NCBI GenBank assembly: GCA_963580285.1
Contig: OY757020.1
Location: forward strand, 103,667,497-103,731,496
DNA: 64,000 nucleotides
Reading direction: 5' to 3'
DNA from: Lucinisca nassula
Taxonomy: Eukaryota > Mollusca > Bivalvia > Lucinida > Lucinidae
A program made the position numbers and the translations under genes. Below are positions 41,702-51,300 of this stretch, one piece after another. How positions within the stretch are numbered: position 1 is the first letter of the stretch; every line of letters starts with the position of its first letter. The notes beneath the pieces were generated by a model that saw only the letters and a list, made by a program, of their open reading frames with translations, did not search any database and was not told the origin of the DNA.

Positions 41702-43261
41702 TCTACCCTTTACACTACACTTCCTCAAAAACGTAATGATTTAATTGAATGGATATTTCATAGGGAAGACTCCCTCTATCTTGCATGTAATGTTAGAAAT
41801 GCGTTTTTCACATCTGAAGAGCATAAAAACTATACTTTATGGTCATGTCAGAAGGTGTGTGAAGCTCACACCTTTCTACTTGACAATATTTACATAATAT
41901 TTGGTACTAAGTTATTTAGACAAGTTGTGGTATTCCGATAGGTACTAATTGCGCAACACTTTTGTAGGTACTAATTGCGCATCTGTTTTTGTTTTGTTAT
42001 GAGAGCGACTTCATGATGTCCCTTTCTGCTGGTAACCCGTCTGAAATCATTGAAGCTTTCAGCTCCACTTCTAGATATTTGGATGATTTAGTAAATATTG
42101 ATAATACCTATTTCGATGATTTGATCAGTCAAACTTACCCTCCAGAAGTTCAGGTAAATAAAGCAAATTCTTCTGATACCGAGGCCCCGTTTTTTGGATT
42201 TACATCTATCTATTGTGGATGGGTTTGTTTCTTGCCAAAAAATATGATAAACGCAATGATTTTGAGATTGCAAACTTATCTTTTTTAGATGGTACGTCAT
42301 CATATGACGTTTATATTTCACAATTAATTCGATTTGCCAGAGTTTGTAGCAATGTAACTGACTTAAACACTCGTAACAAATTGTTAACAGCTAAACTTCT
42401 TAGGGTCATCGGTACCATAAACTACGCAAAGCCTTTTCAAAATTTTATAGACGTCATTCAGATTTAATTTAAAAATTCAATACTGGACTTAAATCTCTTC
42501 TGCATCAAGGTCTATCGGAACCCGAATTTTATGGAGACTTACATTTTATCTCATCTGATAGATACATTTAGAAAAAATTATAACGGCAGTGACTTCAGCA
42601 CCCAATTGCGTAAAATCATTCTTCGACATAAATGTTATACGACAGACTGCATGCATGGTAGTTAACCCAATCACGGTTGACAACTTTGCTTCCCTCTTTA
42701 ATTGCACGCCGGTGGGTCAGGCCTCAGATTATATGACGGTTCCAACGTAAAGGCTTACGTTGGTTGATACCTGATGCTCTTTCTCTTGTCGGACCCATTG
42801 GAGTCTGTTTTTCCTTGGCTCCAGCATTTCTGTTGTTTCTTGCTGTCGAGTCCTCACCATTGTTTTATCTCTGTGATTGTTTGATTTTTGCGTTCACGGA
42901 GATGTTGTACTGATGCGGACTGAACAAATTATTAAGGGCGAGGATTGTGGCCACGTAAAGTCGATTTTAGCTCCCCCCAGTAGACTTTTGGCCATTTTGT
43001 GGGAAATAACTCTCCTTTTGGCTTTCCGCTGTTGGTGTTTCCGTTAGGGTCTGTTGCTTCATGGTGGTGTTTCTTTCCCTTCTGTGTCTCTGATGGGAGT
43101 TGTGAAAACCAGATAATGTTACACCCGAATATTCAAAACCAGAAACAAAGCTTGCAAGCGAACTACATACTGAAAAAGTGAAAAAATACAGTTACGGATT
43201 CATTCTGGCGTTTAAATATTTTTTTGGTAACTCCTGGTGGTTTAATTCAATGTTGCATGTA

Positions 43262-44470
43262 CGAGGTGCAGTCAAAAAGTTCCCGGACTGGCCATCTATC
43301 ACACTTTTCTGACGTCCGACCATGTTGAAACTAGCCATGCAAATATTTTGATTTGCTGAAACTTCATAACATTTTATTGACATTGCGCCAGTTATTTATC
43401 ATTACTTATTAACACCTCTACGGAGCACTTCAAATTAGTTGACAAGTCCGAGTTTTACCCCCTGTTCTTAGCGCCATTTCTTTCATTATTTGGCGCTATT
43501 TCGTCGTGAAATTTCATATGACGCCACGACAACGCCATTTCAAAACAACTTAAAAAAAACAACATCATCGCGTAAGAATTAACGGATTTATGCGCAAATT
43601 ATTCAGCAATGAACAAAATCTGCGACGCGGTAACGTCGACGTCAATCGATCGAACGGAATAGCGCGCAGTCATTAAATTCTGTGCGAGGGCTGGAATGAC
43701 ACCAACAGACACTTGAAAATATTTAAATCAGAATGATAGAGTAAAGAAGTGTTCGAGGACGATTGTTTTTGATTGGCACAAACGTTTTCGGGATGGTCGT
43801 GATGACACTAAGGACGATAATAGAAGCGGTAGACCGCAGAAATACGGCAGCATTGACAAAGTGAAGAGCGCCATTTCTTCTGATCGACGGAAATCGATTG
43901 ACGATATACCAGATATTTTGGGATTGAGCCATGGGACCGTACATAAAATTCTGACAACGGACTTGGGAATGAATAAAGTGTGTGCCAGATGGATTCCTCG
44001 CCATTTGACGATCGAAAATAAGAAAGCCAGGATTGAATCGTCTGAAAAGTTTCTTCAGTGCTGGAGAAAAGAAGGCGATCGCTTCCTAAACTGTATCATT
44101 ACGACAGATCAGCGGTACGCACCTATGACACAGAGTGGTACAGGAACATTTATCAAAACTGGGTACATCACCACAGAAAGTGTATTGAACACCTGGGAGA
44201 ATACTTCGAAAAAGAATGACTGACATTTGCAAGCGTCAATAATGACGTCATTTCCAGAGATAACGTCATTGACGTCATAAGTGCTCCGTTCGGCGTGCGT
44301 ACTGTTATTTGCAATGTAAACGGTGCTGTTTGGGTGAATGATTGTGATAAAACGTTAATACTATGCTGTAGAAAAAATATTTGTTTTTATACTGATCCTA
44401 TTCTTATTATTCTACTACCAATAATAATAAAGTTACAAAGGCAGTCCTAGAACTTTTCGACTGCACCTCG
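43262..44470 (+). mobile_element. Mariner element with internal deletion, TA target
   Basis: 1209 bases flanked by TA (43260-43261 and 44471-44472). The ends CGAGGTGCAGTCAAAAAGTT and its inverse with few changes form inverted repeats of about 30 bases. The length is near that of a full mariner, yet the catalytic core is missing, so the UTR parts are long. It interrupts the unidentified coding sequence. Confidence 0.93.
43600..44220 (+). pseudogene. Mariner transposase, core deleted
   Basis: N-terminal helix-turn-helix region WHKRFRDGRDDTKDDNRSGR with a frame running to 44223: SAISSDRRKSIDDIPDILGL, SHGTVHKILTTDLGMNKVCA, ARWIPRHLT. The first catalytic Asp is in IITTDQ (family: GDE). The sequence then jumps to the C-terminal segment WYRNIYQNW and IEHLGEYFEKE in another frame (44130-44219). 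The other two catalytic Asp residues of the DD34D core and about 150 residues between are gone. Upstream, frame breaks occur before 43740. It cannot transpose by itself. Confidence 0.88.
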
Positions 44471-44681
44471 TATTTGTCTGCAGTATTTTGTCTGCTTGAT
44501 TCATTGAACATCTATCAGATGAGATAAAATGTAAGCTTGTGTGTATCCTCTTACTGGCAAAAGGAGATAAATCTGTCGGTAAACTTTCGGAATACATGCT
44601 TTCAAATGACAGTACCGGTAAACGTATTCCGAAACACATGCTTCAGTCCGCATTTAGAAGTGTTTGTACAGCAATGCCCGG

Positions 44682-44986
44682 ATTGAAGAAATAGATGGGC
44701 TGCATGAGTCATGCTTCCACGCAGAGCTGAACCCACCGTACACGAATACTGAATACTGGTAAGCCGCTTACAGGATCTAAGCCTGCCCAGGCAAAGCTGT
44801 GCGAGTCGGTCCGTCCATACTTATAAACCCTATAGGTTTTATTGGGCGACAGGGCTTGGGATATGATTTCATCACCATGTCGGGTAAAAGTCCCACAAAA
44901 TTGGAAGCAACGTCTCCAGAATGACCTATAGTGTTGACGGGGGCGTTAAACTTCAAATCAAATAAAAAAAAACAAAAAAAAAAACG
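44682..44986 (+). mobile_element. SINE type 2
   Basis: Body GAAGAAATAGATGGGCTGCA to GGGGGCGTTAAACTTCAAAT and a long A-rich tail. Target duplication gcaatgcccgg / gcaatgctcgg at 44671-44681 and 44987-44997 (one difference). Confidence 0.88.
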
Positions 44987-45307
44987 GCAATGCTCGGGTT
45001 TGCACAAACTGTACAACATGATGCTCAAGAAATGAAAACTTTTATAATGGGTCATATTGCAGATGTATTGTTAGACAACACAGAAGTTTCTGAAAAAGAG
45101 TGTTGTCAATTAACAATCAGAGATCAAACACAAGGTCATTCCATTCGATTAGTGTGAGTGAGGGTGTGTGAAGTTACGTTGCACCAACAACTATGTTCAA
45201 ACGAAGATGGGGGCTTCGGTTTAAAGACTCATCCGAAAGTCTGGAGAAGCCCGGAATCTAGCCTACGACCGCGAGCTTTCCTTTCGTTTAAATCGTCAAC
45301 CTTGTTT

Positions 45308-45580
45308 AATATGTTCTATAAAAGGGTTATCCTTTGGAAGCAAGGAATACACCACAGAACTGGAAATATGAAGTGTACATGTTTTCTGGGCCAGACTAGC
45401 TAATTTCGGCCAATTTGGCCTCATTATTGACCCTCAGAGTCATTCCACAATGGAATCAATGATCCCAACGGACAAGAAAATATAAACTACATTATGATGT
45501 AGGACAGGGAGACTTTTTACGGCCGCCACACATTCGCAGACACCAGCTGTAGTGACGTTAAATATGTTCTATAAAAGGGT
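45308..45580 (-). mobile_element. Hammerhead repeat (retrozyme-like), copy c, slightly over one unit
   Basis: One 253-base unit plus a 20-base terminal redundancy: aatatgttctataaaagggt occurs at 45308-45327 and 45561-45580. It matches the tandem repeats at 47751-48231 in inverse orientation (GGAAGCAAG, ACCACAGAACT, GACAAGAAAATATAAACTAC, TTTTTACGGCCGCCACAC, CAGCTGTAGTGACGTTAAA). It carries a decayed hammerhead. Confidence 0.8.
45388..45433 (-). ncRNA. Hammerhead ribozyme, decayed core
   Basis: In sense orientation helix I is GGGTCA/TGGCCC and the right part (GGCC-AAATT-GGCC, CGAAAT, TAGCTA, GTC) is kept. The CTGATGAG box reads ATAATGAG, changing the catalytic C3 and G5. Predicted inactive. 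Confidence 0.75.
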
Positions 45581-45983
45581 AAGTGGTATTACACTTCAAA
45601 CTTTATTAGATAACTTTCCTTTTCGAATGAAAAGAGACGTAGAACATGATAATCGTACCTGTGAAAATGACTGTAATAATAAAGTTTAAAAAGAATTACA
45701 TTATGTCCACAAGCTTTGATCATTGTCCTTGGCAGATATCATAATGAAGATTCTGTTACCAAAAACTGCACAAGGTAGTATATGTAAATGAAAATCTACA
45801 TATGGTGATAGTGCCATGAGTGCTTTTTATGTGACCGTGGTAAAGACAGAAATTCAGTGTATATGTTGTAATGATTCACTAACAGAAACCACTTCCAGTG
45901 ATGTCATGTATCCCAGGATCTGCCTCGGATTGCAGTGCCATTTCTTGTTTTAGGACCAATTTAAGTTTTCCGCAGGTATTCAA
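45581..45983 (+). other. Coding-like remnant and unassigned sequence
   Basis: The frame from about 45586 reads SGITLQTLLDNFPFRMKRDV and NRTCENDCNNKV, stop at about 45690, and looks protein-derived but is too short to identify. From 45700 to 45983 no feature is seen. Confidence 0.35.
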
Positions 45984-46490
45984 ATAGAAGTGAACGCAAT
46001 GATCAGGAATCGATACAATTTACCTATAGCTCCCATCAGTGTCACCAAAGGGAAAGAAACACAAACATGAAATAACTAGACCCTAAATGGAAATATCAAT
46101 AGCGGAAAGCCAAAAGGACAGGTACTTTCCTAAAAAAAAAGCCAATTGGATAGCCAAATCAAAATAATATAAGCGATACACACACTCTAAGACAAAGCAT
46201 AACAAAAATAAACCGAAAAAGAAGAACCGCCTCGGACGAATTCCACTGGGGGTGGGGGGCTTAAATCGATTTTACGCAGCTGCAATCCTCGCCCTTACTT
46301 CCGTCGCGATTTAGACACATACTTTGTTCAGTCTGCATGAAGGCCGCCTAACTTATCAGTGCAACATCTACGAGAACACAAAAAGCAAACAACCACAGAG
46401 ATGAAACAACGGTGAGGACTCGACAGCAAGAAACCACTGAAATGCTGGAGCAAAGGAAAACCAACAGTTAGATGCCGATTGGCCCGACCG
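45984..46490 (-). mobile_element. PLE 3' UTR, subfamily II
   Basis: From AATAGAAGTGAACGCAATGA (45984) across the UTR to the end near GATTGGCCCGACCG (46490). A long UTR copy without RT codons. Confidence 0.85.
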
Positions 46491-46494
46491 TGCA

Positions 46495-47030
46495 AACGTG
46501 CTTCCTCAGAGAAAATTAGAAATTTTGTCTTCGCTTAGTAATGATAAAGATTGGCAGCATAAATTCAAGGTACTTTTTGGTTTAAATTTGAACAGCATTC
46601 AGACAGTCTAAATATGGCAGAATGTTTTCTATGAAATTATCATCAAATCCCTGTTCTATGTTGATGCCGGAACTGGCCCTGCTTTGAATTGCGAGTACTT
46701 TCTATCTAGTGCCATCCAAACATGTATTCGTGTGCAGCAGATGTGAACTGACAGATATTCAGAGCTAAACTCAATAATATAACGAAATTCTAAAATAGAA
46801 AATAAAACAGCTTATTCAAATGCACTTCAGTGCCGTCTTAACTTAATGTAAATCCAAAGACAAAAAAGTTCTCATCTTTCACGTAGAAAATTCAGCAGAA
46901 CCAGAGCATAGTTAAGATCAGTTCATTAGATTTAAGATCATGCACTGAACCATGTTACGATCTCAACAGTGTCACGTATAGCTTGAAATCACTCTTCGTA
47001 AAAAAGTGTAAAACAAATTTTTGGCATTAA
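46495..47030 (+). other. Unassigned, partly coding-like
   Basis: A frame near 46500-46610 reads RKLEILSSLSNDKDWQHKFK and then FGLNLNSIQTV before a stop. It may be part of the unidentified element of 43113-45157. The rest shows no feature. Confidence 0.3.
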
Positions 47031-47031
47031 T

Positions 47032-47300
47032 AAATAGAAGTGGAGGCAATGATCTGGAATCGATACATTCAACCCCCAGCTCCCATCAGAGACACCAAAG
47101 GGAAAGACACACAGACATGAAACAACAGCCCCTAATGGAATCACCAACAGCGGAAAGCCAAAAGGACAGTCACTTTTCCACAAATTGGCCAATAGGCTAT
47201 CCAAAATTAAATAACATAAGCGACACAAACACCCAAAGACAAACCATAACAAAAATAAACCGCGACAGAAGAACCGCCTTGGAAGGCTCAGCGGAAACAA
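47032..47300 (-). mobile_element. PLE 3' UTR fragment, subfamily II
   Basis: From AATAGAAGTGGAGGCAATGA to GAACCGCCTTGGAAGG. The opposite-strand frames here (46989-47300 and 47021-47323) lie in UTR sequence and are not genes. Confidence 0.82.
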
Positions 47301-47837
47301 ATTCTACAAAGTGTTTTATTTAAGACTCACAGCTCGATCTAGACTACGACGAAAAAGAAAATATGTTTTTTTTTCACAGTATGATGGCTTAGCGAATCTA
47401 TTAGTGTAGTTGGTTTGTTGGCAAATGAAAGCATTGTTTATTCGTCATTAAATCAGCTTCCAAAATTGGACATCAACTAGACAAAAAACTTACAAAAAAG
47501 CCAGTTTCTATGGAACCAGAAGATCTCAGTCGTTCATTGATCGAGTTATAGGGAAAGCATCTTGGTTGACCTCTGATCACATAAATGTGTACATGAAGCT
47601 TCTGTCTAAAAATCACCTTTTAATTATACAGTTGTCATCAGGAAAACACGCCTAAAAATATATTGTAACCTTTATCGCCGAAAAAAATGAAATTTTGAGA
47701 TGAAAAATTGTGATATTTTTCTTCTTCATGCTCAGAAATAAGAAAAATAAGGCTCCCTGTCCTACATCATAGTGTAGTTTATATTTTCTTGTCCTTTGGG
47801 ATCATTGATTCCATTGTTGAATTTTGAAAATAATTGA

Positions 47838-47883
47838 GGGTCACTGATGAGGCCTTATTGGCCGAAACTAGCTAGTCTGGCCC
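47838..47883 (+). ncRNA. Hammerhead ribozyme, type I, intact core
   Basis: Self-cleaving RNA motif. Helix I pairs GGGTCA (47838-47843) with TGGCCC (47878-47883). CTGATGA is at 47844-47850, helix II GGCC/GGCC with a five-base loop, CGAAAC at 47863-47868, and helix III pairs AC-T with A-GT around AGCT. Cleavage is expected after C 47877 in GTC. All conserved core nucleotides are present, including G5, G8, G12 and A14. Confidence 0.9.
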
Positions 47884-48097
47884 AGACAACATGTACACTC
47901 CATATTTTCTAGTTCTGTGGTGTATTTCTTGCTTCCAAAGGATAACCCTTTCTAGAACATATTTAACGTCACTACAGCTGGTGACTGGGAATGTGTGGCG
48001 GCCGTAAAAAGTCTCCCTGCCCTACATCATAGTGTAGTTTATATTTTCTTGTCCTTTGGGATCATTGATTCCATTGCTGAATTTTGAAAATAACTGA

Positions 48098-48143
48098 GGG
48101 TCACTGATGAGGCCTTAATTGCCGGAACTAGCTAGTCTGGCCC
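48098..48143 (+). ncRNA. Hammerhead ribozyme, second unit, one core change
   Basis: Same layout 260 bases later: GGGTCA, CTGATGAG, GGC/GCC helix II, then CGGAAC in place of CGAAAC (change at 48125), TAGCTA, GTC, TGGCCC. The A13-to-G change hits a conserved core position, so cleavage is probably lost or very weak. Confidence 0.85.
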
Positions 48144-48513
48144 AGAAAATATGTGCACTCCATATTTTACAGTTCTGTGGTGTATTTCTTGCTTCCAAAG
48201 GATGACCCTTTCTAGAACATATTTACCATTGTGAACCCCCGCTTTACTACAGAGAAGTGAGGTTCAAGAGGGTAAAAATTATATAGGCTTGTTTTCGTGA
48301 TGTTGGTTCAGTGAAACTCTAATCAAAAACAGGAATCCGCACAAGCTTCAGTGGTTTCTTTACAGACTGGAGAGTAAAGCCGTTTAGTGGTTACATTCTT
48401 ATTTAATTATAATTCCCATTAATGGAAATGGGACTCATTGGAATTAGCAGTTATTTTTTTTATTGTAACTCTTCGCAAATTCCATATATATTTGTTTCCA
48501 TATTTGGAGATAT

Positions 48514-48785
48514 ATGTGTCTGGAAGGACTGATGCACAATGAAAAAGAAGGACAAAAATGTTGTATTTATTCAGAAGACAGACATTTTTCGAAACAAACT
48601 AATGATAGCAGTTGTGGTGTATATGTTTGCGCTGTCGCCCGAGCCATGTTTTTCAACTGCAGACTGCCAGACGATACCAATCTTGTTCGCTTTGGAGATT
48701 TTTTTTTGCATATGAAATTTTAGAAGACTGCTTATTAGGAAAGGAAAGTTTGGAATATTTACAACAGTGTTTAAAGAGACATTAA
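48514..48785 (+). pseudogene. Ulp1/SENP-like cysteine protease fragment
   Basis: A 69-codon frame includes FSKQTNDSSCGVYVCAVARA and MFFNCRLPDDTN. The Q-x-N-D-x3-CG-V-(F/Y)-VC pattern, with the Gln of the oxyanion hole and the catalytic Cys, is that of the C48 (Ulp1/SENP) peptidases that cut SUMO-like proteins. The catalytic His and Asp, expected about 40-80 residues upstream, are not in this piece. An extra T in the run near 48708 breaks the frame; the other frame continues FAYEILEDCLLGKESLEYLQ and ends at 48785. Such domains are common in DNA transposons and rarely single-exon host genes, so a transposon origin is likely. Confidence 0.6.
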
Positions 48786-48940
48786 ATATATAAATATGAA
48801 ATAGAGTAATGGATATTTTGCTATGCACATTTTTATGGTGCTGAAACTTGTATCCACTTTTTAAATTTACGGAGTGGATATTAGTTTTAGCCAGTTCCAT
48901 CCGCGGAAGGTGACAAAGATAATGTAGTTAAATTTACTTC

Positions 48941-49204
48941 CATCACGAAAAAACACGCCTATATAATTCTGCCCCTCCCCTCTTGAACCCCACTGTATAT
49001 AGTAAAACAGGGGTTAACATTATTTTTCTTATTTCTGCTCTAAAATATAGACTGTGGGTACTCGATGAGGTGGTTCTAACGAGTACCCACACTCTATATT
49101 TTAGAGCTGAAATAAGAAAAATATCACACTTTTTCATCTTAAAATGTTCGTTTTTTTCGGTGGTAAAATTTACAATGTATTTGTAAAGGTGTGTTTTCGT
49201 AATG
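48941..49204. mobile_element. MITE, family M
   Basis: Inverted ends CATCACGAAAAAACACGCC and GGTGTGTTTTCGTAATG. The interior is a near-perfect palindrome around TTTTTCTTATTTCTGCTCTA / TAGAGCTGAAATAAGAAAAA with GGGTACTCGATG / CGAGTACCC. The two opposite 67-89-codon frames are mirror images from the palindrome. Confidence 0.82.
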
Positions 49205-50212
49205 CTTTTCACAGGTCCTGGTGAACGAAAGTCACATGACGTGTCACCAGTAACGATTCCGTGGTTAGGGACCAGTTGGGGGTTAATATGTCTAACGGGA
49301 ATAGTAAAATAGATATTTTGTCACAAAAAATGGCATGTATTTTCAATGTTTTCTCCGACACTTAGCACATTAGATTACTTTCTGGAAAAATTTATGTTTA
49401 TCGAGTAAATAGATACCCTGGCTACATTGGGATAGGGTGCGGTTGTGTCACATCCCCTGGTTAGGGGCCAGTTGGGAGTAAATATTTCTTAAGGGAGAAG
49501 TTTAAGAACGGTTTAAAATTAGTTTTGAGGAAGCTGATACTTGTTAAAATATACGGGACTGTCTTTTTTTGCTACTTATGTTTCTGTATTTAATTATATA
49601 AAATTCCAGTGTGTTGAATACTTTAGAAAGAAATTTAACGTTTTATTTCAATTAAATCGATTTACTGTTTGGTTTCGTATATGTTTGTACTGAGTAAATT
49701 CTTGCTGTTCGCTATTTATTACTGTCCGTGCTACTGTTAGCTTGCTTGATTTTACAGTCCAGAACTCATGACCTCCCATACATTACGCTAAGCTGCATTG
49801 AGCATCGACCGTGTGAGAACCTGAACTTCCGATAGGTAATGGGAAAATCACTGTTTTACGCTGTCATCCGATGCAATTCACAATACTGTTTTGTTCTGTG
49901 CTCTTATCCGTTCCAATGACGCCCAAAGTCTTAAATATTTTCTAAAAAATCGACCTAAAGCGATAGGTGCTGCATTTAACCGGTCCACCATGATGGATTT
50001 TTTTTTCGGTTTTGCCGAAACTATGACGTCACGCATACGTCACTGCTCGCGATGATAGCACAGAGAACATATACGTGTGCGTTGCATGTTCGCATGAGTT
50101 TTAAAATACAACCAGAGGCTTTAAACGTCGTTCTGTATATTCGGAGATGTATTGGAGTTTAACGGCCCAGTCAACACTATATAGGCCATTTTTGAGCCGT
50201 TCAGTTTACCTA
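49205..50212. other. No gene seen
   Basis: Two related phrases, GTGGTTAGGGACCAGTTGGG (49260) and GGTTAGGGGCCAGTTGGGAG (49460), suggest an old duplication. The rest is unassigned AT-rich sequence. Confidence 0.5.
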
Positions 50213-50382
50213 TTCACCTTATTTGCATTATCTGCTGGTTTCTAGTCTGAACGTTATCATTGTTGAATAAAACAGGTACCAGACCCCCCTGACCTTGAAA
50301 GGTCAGGTGGGTCTGGTTACCTGTTTTTCCAATATTGACAACGCGCAAGCTGGGAGCCAGCAAATAATGCAAATACGGTGAA
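50213..50382. mobile_element. Foldback MITE, 170 bp
   Basis: Arms of 26 bases (50213-50238 and 50357-50382) pair with two mismatches (they start TTCACCTTATTTGC). The middle holds a second stem (AACAGGTACCAGACCC / GGGTCTGGTTACCTGTT) around CTGACCTTGAAAGGTCAG. No ORF of significance. Confidence 0.75.
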
Positions 50383-50400
50383 TTCACACTTTCTTGGCAG

Positions 50401-50733
50401 GAGATGTTGCACTGATCAGTAAGGAGGCCTCTATCATGCGGACTGAACAAATTATTCGTCTAAATCTCGACGGAAGTTAGGGCGAGGACTGTGGCCGCGT
50501 AAAATCGATTTAGCCCCCCCCCCCCCCCCCCCCCCCCGTGGAATTCGTTCGTTTCGGCTGACCGTTCCAAGGTGTTGTTTTTTCTGTGGCGGTTTATTTT
50601 TATGATTTGTCCGTGGGTGTTTGTGTCGCTTATATTATTTTACTTTGGATAGCCTATTGGCCATTTTGTGGGAAAGTAACTGTCCTTTCCTTTTGGCTTT
50701 CCACTTTTGATGTTTCCATTAGGTCTGTTGTTA
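50401..50733 (+). mobile_element. PLE 3' UTR, subfamily II
   Basis: GAGATGTTGCACTGATCAG to GATGTTTCCATTAGG, with a C run of about 23 bases at 50514-50537 where other copies have five or six. Truncated at its 3' side. Confidence 0.8.
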
Positions 50734-51300
50734 GGGATGTCAGCGGATGACGCCATTTTGAATAACCCTTCTGATTCAATGTAAACAGTACTACTTTGAA
50801 ACTACGTTTTCTGGTCGTATTTGCAAAGCTATGGACAGCTGGCTAGTTTGATTTAAAAGGAAACTTATTTTTCTTCTGAAAATATATCATTAAACCATTT
50901 TATGCAGTCCTAATTAGCCGTAAACAGCGATCAAAGTGCAAGTAAACAACTTTGACCTATTTTCATGGGCGCTGCCTTCTTGAATTGTCACATGATGGGG
51001 GTCATGGTTACGATGTTGTCAGATGTTATTTTTCGCTTAATCTGATTGGCTAGTTAGTTCAATTGAAAGACAAAAGCGCCCTCTTTTGAATGGTTTAGTG
51101 ATATTGATGGTGCCTGTTGTGGGCGATCTAAAAAAATTGAATGAAAATAGGTAAAAATGCTGTCCCGATTTTGTAGTTTCACCCTGAAAGAAAAACCTTG
51201 AAAAGCAAACAAACTGTCTTTGATGCCTAGCCTCCCTAAAGATGTGTTTAAACAGGTTTTTAATGAATGCGCACTGCACCCGCCAAAAGCCAGAAGAGAT
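50734..51300. other. No gene seen
   Basis: Unassigned sequence flanking the hAT-1 element. The 80-codon minus frame at 51037 has no recognised feature. Confidence 0.45.

Larger units (their letters stand above)
37998..42745 (+). pseudogene. PLE reverse transcriptase, broken
   Basis: Segments in order: FPLGFNDNIYHDGNISKMPD (38087-38150), NNFYDNSNQLYEFALLTRGY and DFIDLPSILKDS (38340-38530), FGNRWCK after P2 (39466), HRKLVLAHADKAANNVVVV-type ADK motif (39960-40020), FERSGRNLF to RFRASK before P3 (40330-40423), STLYTTLPQKRNDLIEW after P3 (41702), FLLDNIY, FCYESDFMMSLS, SRYLDDLVNIDN (catalytic YxDD, 42080) and IRFARVCSNVTDLNTRNKLL. The ADK, TLYTTLP and YLDD motifs match Penelope-type RTs. The C-terminus in other copies reads VVNPITVGNFASLFNCTPVG, then the Ser-rich end and stop. 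No GIY-YIG endonuclease follows. Many frameshifts and stops. Confidence 0.72.
37986..43102 (+). mobile_element. Penelope-like element copy P1, interrupted by two PLE copies
   Basis: A long plus-strand PLE. Coding text starts near 38000 and the 3' UTR runs from about 42746 to 43102. Two other PLE copies split it: P2 (plus, 38836-39458) and P3 (minus, 40424-41701). Removing them restores the order of RT motifs. Its 3' UTR stops at GATGGGAGTTGTG without the usual end and abuts an unrelated coding remnant. The 3' UTR carries the block dispersed across the window, which identifies those pieces as 5'-truncated PLE copies. Confidence 0.8.
43113..45157 (+). pseudogene. Unidentified coding sequence split by a mariner and a SINE
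   Basis: Three exonic-looking pieces: 43113-43261 (PEYSKPETKLASELHTEKVK...FKYFFGNSWWFNSML), 44473-44681 (KCKLVCILLLAKGDKSVGKL...RIPKHMLQSAFRSVC) and 44987-45157 (MLGFAQTVQHDAQEMKTFIM...CQLTIRDQTQ, stop). Counting one copy of each target duplication, the frame runs through both insertions; one TGA at 44497-44499 interrupts it. Composition and the preserved frame show these are parts of one protein. I do not recognise the family. It may belong with the coding-like segments at 45586-45690 and 46500-46620 and the Ulp1-like piece at 48514, as a protease-carrying DNA transposon. Confidence 0.5.
47751..48231 (+). mobile_element. Tandem hammerhead repeat (retrozyme-like), 260-bp unit, 1.85 units
   Basis: Two copies of CTACATCATAGTGTAGTTTA (47762 and 48022), TTCTTGTCCTTTGGGATCAT, GAGGGTCACTGATGAGGCC, TAGCTAGTCTGGCCCAGA, TTCTGTGGTGTATTTCTTGC and CCTTTCTAGAACATATTTA, spaced 260 bases apart. 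The first unit continues through CAGCTGGTGACTGGGAATGT and GGCGGCCGTAAAAAG. No ORF. Tandem units with a hammerhead each are the layout of retrozymes, whose RNA is cut to unit length and can be circularised by a host ligase. A primary transcript would be cut at 47877/47878 and, if the second site worked, at 48137/48138, giving a 260-nt RNA. Confidence 0.85.
47637..48302. mobile_element. MITE, family M, split by a hammerhead repeat dimer
   Basis: Ends CATCAGGAAAACACGCC (47637) and GGCTTGTTTTCGTGATG (48302) are inverse with few changes and match the MITEs at 4708 and 48941. The left half reaches AGAAATAAGAAAAATAA at 47750 and the right half resumes with GTGAACCCC at 48234. Between them lies the hammerhead tandem repeat. 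Confidence 0.72.
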
